Shown here in pieces: positions 8,116-15,839 of a stretch of DNA of 64,000 bases. The translations under genes and the position numbers were made by a program. Within the stretch, counting starts at the first letter, position 1. Each line of letters begins with the position of its first letter. Source of the DNA: Paraburkholderia acidipaludis NBRC 101816 (GTDB lineage: Bacteria; Pseudomonadota; Gammaproteobacteria; Burkholderiales; Burkholderiaceae). The DNA is taken from assembly GCF_000684975.1 (NCBI RefSeq), contig NZ_BAXZ01000034.1, positions 7,099 through 71,098 on the forward strand, in the 5' to 3' direction. A model generated the notes under the pieces. That model saw nothing but the letters and a program-made list of their open reading frames with translations, was not told the origin of the DNA and did no database searches.

Positions 8116-8550
8116 ATGAGCCAACCCGCAAACGATCGTCCATCGAAAAAGGCGCCCGCAGCGGCGTTACCCGAAACCGGCATCCCGGAGAACGTGGCGC
8201 ACGGTGATCCGCAGGTGCGTTTTCGCATGCGCATCCTGCAGGAAGGCACGATTGCGCTCGGTCCCGGCAAGGTCTCGTTGCTGGAGGCGGTGCGCGAGCA
8301 CGGCTCGATTTCCGCGGCGGCGCGCAGCCTCAACATGTCCTACCGCCGCGCCTGGCTGCTGATGGACGAACTCAACCGCGCGCTCACGTCGCCGGCCACC
8401 GTGTCCGAGCATGGCGGGCAGAGCGGCGGCGGCAGCACGCTGACGCCGGTTGGCGAGGAAATCATCCGGCTCTACCGCGGGATCGAGGCGCGCGCAGCCG
8501 CGGCCTGTGCGCCCGAAATCGAGGCACTCACGCAACTCGTGAAGCGTTAG
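8116..8550 (+). CDS. ModE-like DNA-binding protein (winged helix only)
   Basis: The protein has 144 residues from the ATG at 8116; an alternative start is 8104. The centre has the ModE N-terminal winged helix-turn-helix: RFRMRILQEGTIALGPGK, LLEAVREHGSISAAARSLNMSYRRAW and LTPVGEEIIRLYR. In E. coli ModE this domain is followed by two molybdate-sensing Mop domains; here the protein ends after the DNA-binding domain. Sensing may be absent, or may come from another protein such as the adjacent molbindin; that is speculation. It is the third gene of the mop-nifQ arm and converges with the DUF2325 gene, with only 16 bases between stop codons. Confidence 0.85.
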   Translation: MSQPANDRPSKKAPAAALPETGIPENVAHGDPQVRFRMRILQEGTIALGPGKVSLLEAVREHGSISAAARSLNMSYRRAWLLMDELNRALTSPATVSEHGGQSGGGSTLTPVGEEIIRLYRGIEARAAAACAPEIEALTQLVKR

Positions 8551-8566
8551 GCGGCGCCGCGGCCGG

Positions 8567-9904
8567 TTAGCCGTGACGCAGGCAGAAGCGCGAGACGGGC
8601 ACGGCGGTCAAGGTGGGCGCCGCATCGGCGTAGAGCCGCATCATCAGTTCGACGAAACTCGCAAGGCTTGCCGTGCGCAGCGCGTGATAGGTCACCTGAT
8701 GCCGTTCGCACACGCGCTTGAGCGTGTTCATCGAGTCGTGATCGACGCAATCCACCGGAAAGACCGCGAGGTCGGCGCCCGCGAGCGCCGCGGCAAGCAG
8801 CCCCTTGCGGTCCTCGATGCCGCCGTCGTGCACGCCCAGCTCGCCGCCCGCCGATTCCACCCAGCGCTTCAATGCCTGGTGCGATCCGGGCCGGCCCCCC
8901 ACATAGACGATCCGTCTGCCCTTCAACGCGTCCTGCGGCAGCGTGCGAGCGGCGCCGACTGCTTCGTCGGGCTGCGCGGCCAGCTCCATCGCGCGGGCTT
9001 CCGCGCGCAGCGCGTCGATCAGCGCGTGGGCTTCGTCGAGTTGCGCGCGCAGCGTGGCGAGCGATGCCTCGTCGGCGGCCGCGCGCTGCTCGGCGGCTTC
9101 GCGGCGGCTCGTTTCGAGGGCGAGACGCGCATCGCGCGCGGCAAGGGCCTCGCGCAGCGACGTCAGCTGCGTATGCCGTGCCCCGTCTTCCTCGCGATCC
9201 GCACGCGTTGCCGCGCGAACCTGAAGTTCGGCGAGCGCCTCGCGCGCCGTGTCGCGCTCGCGGCTCATCTCGTGAATACGCATCTGCTGGCGCTCGGTTT
9301 TCGCCTGTAGCGCCGCGTTTTCCGCTTCGAGCGCGACGAGCCGGCGCAGGTCGGCGCGATTGGCCGCGCCGACCAGATGCGAGAGCATGTGCAGCTCGCC
9401 GAAGGCGGCCTGCCGCACGTCCATCGTCGTCGCGGGATGGGTCATGAGCGCCCAGTAGGCGGGCGGGATGTCGCCGTTCGCGAGCGATTCGTTCCAGAGC
9501 GCGAGCACGGCTTCGCTGTCACGGGCGGCGGCGAAGCGGCGCAGCGCCCCCGCGTAGCGCGCGTCGAGCGCCTTTTGCAGTGCCTTGCCGCCGGCGCCGC
9601 CTTCGATCGCCAGTTCGACGGCCGCATGATGGATCTCGAGATCGCTCGCGCGCTGCGGATCGAGCGGCGTGAATTTCGGCACGAGCTTGCGCAGTTCATG
9701 CGTGCTGAGACACGTGCCGATGATCGAGCAATGCAGGTGGTGGTCGAGTTCCGCAAGCCGCGTGCGGTGTCGCGCGCGCGCCAGATCGGTCTGACTCGGG
9801 CCGCAGCAGGGGGCGGCGGCGCGCAGGGGTGCGCTCTCGTCCGGCTGCGCAGTGCCCGGCGTGCGGGCGAGGCGAAACGGCGGTGCGTGCGAGGGTGCGT
9901 GCAT
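8567..9904 (-). CDS. DUF2325 domain protein
   Basis: The protein has 445 residues from the ATG at 9904; the open frame extends upstream but lacks a credible start. Near residue 58 is HLHCSIIGTCLS, a conserved Cys/His motif of DUF2325 proteins. Residues about 200-330 are rich in Ala, Arg, Glu and Leu with long heptad-like runs, consistent with a coiled coil. The last ~100 residues are the DUF2325 domain proper, starting GRRIVYVGGRPGSHQALKRW and containing FPVDCVDHDSMN. The family is common in proteobacteria and Firmicutes, and its role is unknown. It converges on the molybdenum operon; the coiled coil suggests oligomerisation. Confidence 0.8.
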   Translation of the reverse strand: MHAPSHAPPFRLARTPGTAQPDESAPLRAAAPCCGPSQTDLARARHRTRLAELDHHLHCSIIGTCLSTHELRKLVPKFTPLDPQRASDLEIHHAAVELAIEGGAGGKALQKALDARYAGALRRFAAARDSEAVLALWNESLANGDIPPAYWALMTHPATTMDVRQAAFGELHMLSHLVGAANRADLRRLVALEAENAALQAKTERQQMRIHEMSRERDTAREALAELQVRAATRADREEDGARHTQLTSLREALAARDARLALETSRREAAEQRAAADEASLATLRAQLDEAHALIDALRAEARAMELAAQPDEAVGAARTLPQDALKGRRIVYVGGRPGSHQALKRWVESAGGELGVHDGGIEDRKGLLAAALAGADLAVFPVDCVDHDSMNTLKRVCERHQVTYHALRTASLASFVELMMRLYADAAPTLTAVPVSRFCLRHG

Positions 9905-10011
9905 GAGCGATCTCTGATCCGGTGGGACTCCGGGCCCGGCTGAACCCCGGGCAGCGCGGGCACGCCGCGCCATGTCGACGCAATATACCACGGAATATAA
10001 CGAGGGCCGGG

Positions 10012-10479
10012 CTACCGGCGGACTCGCTGCGCGAGAACATGCTCGACACCGAGGCCGACGAACAGCGTGTCCAGCCGCTCCAGTTCGGCGAGGGTCCGCC
10101 GCATCGCCGGTATGTCGCGGCAGAACGCGGCGGAGAACAGGGCGTCGCGGGTTCTGTCGAGCTGACGCGCATCGCGAATCGCCCGCTTGAGCTCGCGTGG
10201 CCGGATGCATCCGGCATCTTCGCCATGGGGGGCGAGCGTGGCGAGGAGCGGCAGCAGCGAAGTGTCCGCCGGGGCGCAATCCGCATCGGGGGCGAACAGG
10301 CGGTTCAGGCGGCAAAGGCTGTCGCGCAGGCGCCCAAAGGCGTCGATCACGTCGCGAATCAGCTCCGCGCGTTCGTGACCGGACGCCGGCCGCAGCGCCG
10401 TGATGGTCGCTTCAAAGCCGTCCGCCGCACGCGGCCGCGCGCTTGACCAATTCGACCGGTTCGGCCAGGGACTTGCCAA
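10012..10479 (-). CDS. Small conserved hypothetical protein (TTG start)
   Basis: The protein has 155 residues. The open frame runs back to 10677, but coding character begins near 10450. A TTG at 10479 is preceded by GGAGG six bases upstream, so I chose it. Most of the sequence is helical and rich in Arg, Leu, Ala and Asp, with several cysteines (for example SLCRLNRLFAPDADC and AAFCRDIPAMRRTL) and no signal or membrane segment. No family was recognised. It lies 107 bases upstream of the DUF2325 gene in the same direction and could be cotranscribed with it. Confidence 0.5.
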   Translation of the reverse strand: MASPWPNRSNWSSARPRAADGFEATITALRPASGHERAELIRDVIDAFGRLRDSLCRLNRLFAPDADCAPADTSLLPLLATLAPHGEDAGCIRPRELKRAIRDARQLDRTRDALFSAAFCRDIPAMRRTLAELERLDTLFVGLGVEHVLAQRVRR

Positions 10480-10706
10480 CCCACACCTCCATGCATGGTG
10501 GAACGCCGGCTGCTTCGGCAATGAACAGCCTTTCGATATATCCACAAGAATACATCGAATGTAAAAGTGGTGAATAGTCCGCTCATGAGCCGGCCAGCCG
10601 TTTCCCGGTATGCTTTCACCGAAGCGGCGGCCTGCCCGCCGCCTGTCCGATTTCCGTTCCCGGTTCCAGTCATGCAAACGTCGATTACCGCGAAGAGGCG
10701 CATCCG

Positions 10707-11165
10707 ATGCGCGTAGGCCGGCCCGTCAAGGCGCTGCCGCAGCCGCTCTGCGATTACTGCGGCGCGAAGGCGCAGCTCGCGCGTCATGGCGACGAAGCGT
10801 ATCCGTATCGCGACGACCACGGCCCGCTGTGGCTTTGCGCGGCCTGCGAGGCCTGGATTGGCGTGCCCGCGCGCAGCACGCGCAACGTGCCGCTCGGGCG
10901 CCTGGCCGACGCGGCGCTGCGCGACGCGAAGAGCCGCCTGCACGATGCGCTCGAGCCGCTGGTCGCGGCCAAGGTGCGGCGCGACGGCGTGAACGCCTTC
11001 GAGGCGCGTGGCCGGGCGATGCGCTGGCTCGCCGGAGAACTCGGCTTCGATCTGCCCAATCCGTCTATTCACCACCTGACACGCGAGCAGTGCGAAGCGG
11101 CCATCCGCCATGTGGAGGCCTTCGTCGCGTCGCGGCGCGGCCCGGCGCAAGCCGACGAGCGCTGA
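10707..11165 (+). CDS. Zinc-finger-containing protein (DUF3268-like)
   Basis: The protein has 152 residues. The N-terminus carries two Cys pairs, CDYCGAK (near residue 15) and CAACEAW (near 48), separated by about 30 residues, the arrangement of the short zinc-finger domain called DUF3268. The sequence PYRDDHGPLWLC between them is typical. The C-terminal half is helical, with SRLHDALEPLVAAKVRR and LTREQCEAAIRHVEAFV. Nucleic-acid or protein binding is plausible; no function is established. It is divergent from the small gene at 10479 across a 227-base spacer holding a small palindrome (TACAT-CGA-ATGTA, 10551-10563). Confidence 0.7.
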   Translation: MRVGRPVKALPQPLCDYCGAKAQLARHGDEAYPYRDDHGPLWLCAACEAWIGVPARSTRNVPLGRLADAALRDAKSRLHDALEPLVAAKVRRDGVNAFEARGRAMRWLAGELGFDLPNPSIHHLTREQCEAAIRHVEAFVASRRGPAQADER

Positions 11166-11304
11166 GAACCGGCGCTGCCCGTTGCCTTTTGCGCGCGCGA
11201 ACGACGCGCCTGTCACTGTTAGTTACATTCGCGCGCGCGGATGCCGCTCAACCTTCGGCGCGGCGTGCCGTTATTGCACGAAATCAGTTTATTTAGTGCT
11301 CTTT

Positions 11305-11763
11305 ATGGCCAGGACCATCCCCTTCCCGCGTCAGGCGCAAGCGGCTCAGGCCCGCCGCAACAAGGCGATGCTGTTGCCGATCCCGCGTGCGAGCGCCGAC
11401 GCGCTCGCACTCCAGGTGCATCTGGCGCTCGCATCGCTGCGCGACGGCGGCGCCGACCGCGACGCCCAGGCGCTGCTGCATGCGCACGTGCTCGCGGCGT
11501 CGATGGCCGAGGCTGGCTACGGCGCGCTCGCGCAGGCGCAGGTGTCGGCCGCCGATGCGGCGCTGCTCGCGTGCTACGAGCGCGGCCGCACGGGCGCCGG
11601 CTGGCGGCTCGACGGCGCGGAGTTCGATGCGCTGGCGGCCATCGTGACGATTTACGACGAGCAGTTGCAGCGCGCGCCGCTGTGGGTGCTCACGGAGGCG
11701 AGCGAGCGGCTCGAACGCATGGGCACGGCCGGCGCGACCCAGCCCATGCGCAAGCTGGCTTGA
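11305..11763 (+). CDS. Conserved hypothetical protein of Burkholderiaceae
   Basis: The protein has 152 residues from the ATG at 11305; upstream codons in the same frame do not look coding. It begins with MARTIPFPRQ and a basic, Ala/Gln-rich patch, then helical segments (ALALQVHLALASL, VLAASMAEAGYG, IVTIYDEQLQRAPLWVLTEA). Similar proteins in Burkholderia have, as I recall, been labelled Fis-family regulators, but I see no clear helix-turn-helix of that type. It is followed by a 725-base spacer and is probably monocistronic. Confidence 0.6.
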   Translation: MARTIPFPRQAQAAQARRNKAMLLPIPRASADALALQVHLALASLRDGGADRDAQALLHAHVLAASMAEAGYGALAQAQVSAADAALLACYERGRTGAGWRLDGAEFDALAAIVTIYDEQLQRAPLWVLTEASERLERMGTAGATQPMRKLA

Positions 11764-11942
11764 AGCGGTCTGTAACCGGCGTGCAGCGGGCATGCGGCGT
11801 GCGGTTCATCGACAGTTGCCGGAAAGCGGCTTGCAAGCGGCGAGAAGCGGGGGCCGTCCGTTTTGCCCCAACGCGTCGCCTGCCCCGCCAGGCCGCGCCG
11901 TGGCGGCATTGGCACGGCATTTGACGCGCCGCGCAAATCGTG

Positions 11943-11972
11943 TTGACTTCCGGTGTGCAGCGTGACTAAAAT
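11943..11972 (+). promoter_or_regulatory. Sigma70-type promoter for the two-gene ABC transporter
   Basis: TTGACT (11943-11948) and TAAAAT (11967-11972) are separated by 18 bases. Both boxes are close to consensus. Transcription would begin near 11980, about 510 bases upstream of the permease start codon, leaving a long untranslated leader. Confidence 0.6.
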
Positions 11973-12488
11973 TCGCCCGTCTTAACAAAAGGGGCTGACG
12001 CCTTGGACAGTAGCAGTTGCCGATCTTCGAATAGTTTCGCTGCCTGACCGGCAGGACGTCCGCGCTCCCTTTCTCCAGCCGCCGTCTTGCCAGCAGGCAG
12101 ATGGTGCGCGTCCAGCAGTAAATCCTCGTGCATCCTTGTTAGCGTCATCCAGACGCCGCTCGCGCTTGTCGCGTTGTTACGCGTCGTTGCGCGCCGCGTC
12201 TGGCTGCGTATTTGGCCGATATCGCGCCGCGAGCCGTTCCGGGTTCGCGGCACGGTTCGCGTGTCGCGCCCGTCAGCAAGGGCCGGCCGTGTTCCGTGCC
12301 GCCAGTCCGCGCGCGTCGCGCGTTTCGGGGCTAGAGCGAAGCCTGGTGCGCACGGGCGTACCGGGCTTCGCCTTCCATTCAGTTTGTCAGTGCATCAACA
12401 TGATCCAGTTCAATCGCTCTATGCGAACGACCCGCTGCGCGGTGCGCGCGCGTGGTGTCCAGCGTAAATACGGCACGGGAGGCCAGTA
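11973..12488 (+). other. Long untranslated leader of the ABC transporter operon
   Basis: About 515 bases without a convincing gene separate the promoter from the permease ATG. A perfect 8-bp inverted repeat (CCAGACGC at 12149-12156, GCGTCTGG at 12196-12203) lies in the middle, with smaller hairpins around it. The transporter start has its own ribosome site (GGGAGG, about 12478). I could not match the leader to any known riboswitch. Confidence 0.4.
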
Positions 12489-14240
12489 ATGGAGTTCGGC
12501 TTCAACCTGAACCGCACGGCCAACGCCTCGGCGTGGCGCCTGATGCCCAATCGCTGGGACTTCGTCACGTTCCCGCTCATCATCTGCCTGATCGCGATGG
12601 CGGCCATCGGCTTCCATCAGACACTGGCGCCGATGTCGACGCTCAAGACCCAGGTAATCTCCACCGATCCGCGCATGCTGCCCGAGTATGCGATGCGCAC
12701 CACGCTGCGCATGCTCGCGGCCATGGCGGCCTCGCTGGTCTTCACGCTCGTCTACGGCACGCTCGCGGCCAAGAGCCGCCGCGCCGAAAAAGTGCTGGTG
12801 CCGATTCTCGACATCCTGCAGTCGGTGCCGGTCCTGGGCTACATCTCGTTCACGGTCACGTTCTTTCTCGCGCTGTTCCCGGGCCGCGTGCTGGGCGCCG
12901 AGCTGGCCGCGATCTTCGCGATCTTCACGAGCCAGGCGTGGAACATGACGTTCAGCTTCTACCAGTCGCTGCGCACGGTGCCGCGCGATCTGGACGAAGT
13001 CTCGAAGGGCTTCCACCTCACGGGCTGGCAGCGCTTCTGGAAACTGGAAGTGCCGTTCTCGATGCCGGGCCTCATCTGGAACATGATGATGTCGATGTCG
13101 GGCGGGTGGTTCTTCGTGGTGGCTTCGGAAGCCATTACGGTGGGCAACAACACGATCACGCTGCCGGGCATCGGCGCGTATCTGTCCCAGGCCATCTCGG
13201 ACAAGAACCTTGGCGCGGTGGGCTGGGTGATTCTCGCGATGACGGTCGTGATCGTCGCCTACGACCAGTTGCTGTTCCGCCCGCTCGTTGCGTGGGCCGA
13301 CAAGTTCCGCATGGAAACGACGAGCTCGGGCAATGCGCCGGAATCCTGGCTGCTCGACCTGATTCGCCGCACGCGCCTGATTCACCGTCTGCTCGTGCCG
13401 ATGGGCATGGTGCTCGCCACGCTCGCGCGCATTCCCATTCGCGTGCAGTTGCCGAAGGCGATGCCCGTGGTGAGCACGAAGCGCAGCAAGGCTGCGCTTG
13501 TTGGCGACATCGTGTGGGGCATCCTGGTGCTCGCGCTCACCGTGTACGTGGTCTGGCGCGTCGTGGCCTACGTGCGCACCGGCGTGACGCTCGACGAGGT
13601 GGGCCACGTGCTCGTGCTCGGCCTCATCACGCTCTTGCGGGTGGTGCTGCTGATTGCGATCTCGTCCCTGATCTGGGTGCCCGTTGGCGTGCTGATCGGC
13701 CTGCGTCCCGCGCTTGCCGAGAAGATCCAGCCGCTCGCGCAGTTTCTGGCCGCGTTCCCCGCGAACCTGCTGTTCCCGGTGTTCGTGATCGTGATCGTGA
13801 AGTTTCACCTGAACCCGGACATCTGGCTCTCGCCGCTGATCGTGCTCGGCACGCAGTGGTACATCCTGTTCAACGTGATCGCCGGCGCGAGCGCCTACCC
13901 GAACGACTACCGCGAAGTGGCGACGAACTTCGGCATTCGCGGCTGGCAGTGGTGGCGCAAGGTCATGCTGCCGGGCATCTTCCCGTACTACATCACGGGC
14001 GCGATCACGGCGTCGGGCGGCGCGTGGAACGCAAGCATCGTTTCGGAGTTCGTGCAGTGGGGCGACACGAAGGTGCAGGCGCACGGCTTGGGCGCCTATA
14101 TCGCGCAGACCACGGCCGCCGGCGACTTTCCGAAGATCATTCTGGGCATCGCGGTGATGTCCCTGTTCGTTACGCTGTTCAACCGCACGTTGTGGCGTCC
14201 GCTGTACGCCTACGCCGAGTCCAAGCTGCGCCTCGATTGA
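12489..14240 (+). CDS. ABC transporter permease with two permease domains (nitrate/sulfonate/taurine type)
   Basis: The protein has 583 residues and contains two consecutive BPD_transp_1 domains, about residues 50-270 and 320-575, each with five or six hydrophobic spans. Each carries the ATPase-contact loop: EVSKGFHLTGWQRFWKLEVP and EVATNFGIRGWQWWRKVMLP. It therefore forms the whole inner-membrane channel as one chain. The ATPase gene follows 12 bases downstream. No binding-protein gene is adjacent and the substrate is unknown; the family transports nitrate, sulfonates or similar solutes. A long leader and a strong promoter precede the gene. Confidence 0.85.
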   Translation: MEFGFNLNRTANASAWRLMPNRWDFVTFPLIICLIAMAAIGFHQTLAPMSTLKTQVISTDPRMLPEYAMRTTLRMLAAMAASLVFTLVYGTLAAKSRRAEKVLVPILDILQSVPVLGYISFTVTFFLALFPGRVLGAELAAIFAIFTSQAWNMTFSFYQSLRTVPRDLDEVSKGFHLTGWQRFWKLEVPFSMPGLIWNMMMSMSGGWFFVVASEAITVGNNTITLPGIGAYLSQAISDKNLGAVGWVILAMTVVIVAYDQLLFRPLVAWADKFRMETTSSGNAPESWLLDLIRRTRLIHRLLVPMGMVLATLARIPIRVQLPKAMPVVSTKRSKAALVGDIVWGILVLALTVYVVWRVVAYVRTGVTLDEVGHVLVLGLITLLRVVLLIAISSLIWVPVGVLIGLRPALAEKIQPLAQFLAAFPANLLFPVFVIVIVKFHLNPDIWLSPLIVLGTQWYILFNVIAGASAYPNDYREVATNFGIRGWQWWRKVMLPGIFPYYITGAITASGGAWNASIVSEFVQWGDTKVQAHGLGAYIAQTTAAGDFPKIILGIAVMSLFVTLFNRTLWRPLYAYAESKLRLD

Positions 14241-14252
14241 GAGTAGACCGAA

Positions 14253-15590
14253 ATGCTGAATCCCAAGACTGTTTCTCCCGACCTGATCGCGCCGACCCGT
14301 CCCGCCGCCGGTGCGGAGGTCCTCTCCGTGCGCAACGTTTCGCGCGGTTTCGCGAAGACCGAAGACGAACGGCTCGTGCTCGAAGACGTGAACCTCTCGC
14401 TGCGCGAGGGTGAGATCGTCGGGTTGCTGGGCCGTTCGGGCTCGGGCAAGTCCACGCTCCTGCGCATCATCTCGGGTCTCATCGAGCCGAGCAGCGGCGA
14501 CGTGGACTGGCTCGGCAAGCCGCTCGCCGGCCCGGCCGAAGGCGTTTCGATGGTGTTCCAGACCTTCGCGCTGTTTCCGTGGCTCACGGTGCTGCAGAAC
14601 GTGGAAGCGGGTCTCGAAGCGCAGGGCGTGGCGGCTCGCGAGCGCCGCGAACGTGCGCTGGCCGCCATCGACCTGATCGGTCTGGACGGCTTCGAGAACG
14701 CCTACCCGCGCGAGCTCTCGGGCGGCATGCGCCAGCGCGTGGGCTTCGCGCGCGCGCTCGTGGTCGATCCGTCGCTGCTGCTGATGGACGAGCCGTTTTC
14801 CGCGCTCGACGTGCTGACCGCCGAAACGCTGCGCACCGACCTGCTCGACCTGTGGACCCAGGGCCGCATGCCGATCAAGTCGATGCTGATCGTCACGCAC
14901 AACATCGAGGAAGCGGTGTTCATGTGCGACCGCATTCTCGTGCTCTCGTCGAACCCGGGGCGCATCGTGGCCGAGATCAAGGTGCCGTTCAAGCATCCGC
15001 GCAACCGTCTCGACCCGGTGTTCCGCAAGCTCGTGGACGAGATCTACGCGAAGATGACGGCGCGCGAGACGGCCGCCTCCACGCCGAGCCAGCTCGAAGT
15101 GGGCAGCCGCCTGCCGAACGTCTCGACCAACATCATGGCGGGTCTGATCGAGACGCTCGCGGCCGCGCCGTACCACGGCCGCGCCGACATGCCGGAAGTC
15201 GCGCGCACGCTGCATCTGGAGGTGGACGACCTGTTCCCGATTGCCGAAATGATGCAGTTGCTGGGCTTCGCGGACGTGCGCGAGGGCGACCTGCTGCTCA
15301 CGCCGCCGGGGCGCGTGTTCGCCGAGTTCGGCACGCAGGAGCGCAAGATGATGTTCGCCGACCACCTGCTGCGTAACGTGCCGCTCGCGGCGCGGATCAA
15401 GAAGGTGCTCAACGAGCGTCCGGGGCACCGCGCGCCGCGCGTGCGCTTCGAGCAGGAACTGGAAGACGTTCTGTCCGACGGCGCCGCCGAAGAGACGCTC
15501 GATACGGTGATCGACTGGGGCCGTTACGGCGAGATCTTCTCGTACAACGACCAGTCGGAGATCTTCAGCCTGGAAGACGTGGAAGGCTGA
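14253..15590 (+). CDS. ABC transporter ATP-binding protein with AAA-associated C-terminal domain
   Basis: The protein has 445 residues. Residues about 25-260 form the ATPase: Walker A GRSGSGKST (near 62), signature ELSGGMRQR (near 155), Walker B LLLMDEPFSALD (near 176) and H-loop VTHN (near 214). The Q-loop context VFQTFALFPWLTV is typical of the nitrate/sulfonate/taurine group. Residues about 300-430 are an added domain of the kind called AAA-associated (PF09821), beginning near TNIMAGLIETLA and including PGRVFAEFGTQERK. It may regulate ATPase activity. Together with the preceding permease it makes a two-gene operon ended by two hairpin terminators. Confidence 0.87.
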   Translation: MLNPKTVSPDLIAPTRPAAGAEVLSVRNVSRGFAKTEDERLVLEDVNLSLREGEIVGLLGRSGSGKSTLLRIISGLIEPSSGDVDWLGKPLAGPAEGVSMVFQTFALFPWLTVLQNVEAGLEAQGVAARERRERALAAIDLIGLDGFENAYPRELSGGMRQRVGFARALVVDPSLLLMDEPFSALDVLTAETLRTDLLDLWTQGRMPIKSMLIVTHNIEEAVFMCDRILVLSSNPGRIVAEIKVPFKHPRNRLDPVFRKLVDEIYAKMTARETAASTPSQLEVGSRLPNVSTNIMAGLIETLAAAPYHGRADMPEVARTLHLEVDDLFPIAEMMQLLGFADVREGDLLLTPPGRVFAEFGTQERKMMFADHLLRNVPLAARIKKVLNERPGHRAPRVRFEQELEDVLSDGAAEETLDTVIDWGRYGEIFSYNDQSEIFSLEDVEG

Positions 15591-15604
15591 TCGGCTCGAT
15601 CGCC

Positions 15605-15630
15605 GCAAGAGCCGGCCGGCTTTTGCTTTT
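15605..15630 (+). terminator. Hairpin terminator 1 of the ABC transporter operon
   Basis: GCAAGAGCCGG is followed directly by CCGGCTTTTGC (one mismatch in an 11-bp inverted repeat), then TTTT. It begins 14 bases after the ATPase gene's stop codon. Confidence 0.65.
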
Positions 15631-15638
15631 CACGGAAG

Positions 15639-15662
15639 GCGCCCGCATGGGCGCTTTTTTTT
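15639..15662 (+). terminator. Hairpin terminator 2 of the ABC transporter operon
   Basis: GCGCCC-GCAT-GGGCGC (15639-15654) is followed by eight T residues (15655-15662). This is a textbook intrinsic terminator. Confidence 0.9.
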
Positions 15663-15681
15663 GCGCCTTCTTTCATCGAAC

Positions 15682-15699
15682 GGTGAGCTTTCTCGGGAG
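15682..15699 (+). repeat. 18-mer intergenic repeat, copy 8
   Basis: GGTGAG CTTTCT CGGGAG, both hexamers exact. It lies 19 bases after the T-run of the operon terminator. Confidence 0.8.
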
Positions 15700-15806
15700 A
15701 CGCGGCGCGGCTTGTGCGCTGCATCCAGGCGCCGCGCGTAGGTCATTGATTGGACTGGAATGTTCGCCACGCCGGGCGATGCGCGAAGTGACCCGCAGCG
15801 GCTCTA

Positions 15807-15824
15807 GGTGAGCGTTTTCGGGAG
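15807..15824 (+). repeat. 18-mer intergenic repeat, copy 9
   Basis: GGTGAG CGTTTT CGGGAG, both hexamers exact. It ends 15 bases from the stop of the convergent AraC-family gene. Confidence 0.8.
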
Positions 15825-15839
15825 CGAGGCACCGCGCCG

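Noticed and set aside
10411..10491. A 26-codon frame from ATG 10491 on the minus strand (MEVWVGKSLAEPVE)
   Set aside because: It lacks a ribosome site of its own and overlaps the better-supported TTG-started gene; too short to support.
11985..12060. Possible manganese (yybP-ykoY) riboswitch because of CTTGGACAGTAGC
   Set aside because: Only a loose match to one conserved loop; the second conserved loop is missing and the downstream gene is not a typical target.
12387..15608. A 1073-codon open frame on the minus strand opposite the ABC transporter genes
   Set aside because: It is Arg/His-rich, has no recognisable domain and is the antisense shadow of two clear ABC transporter genes in GC-rich DNA.
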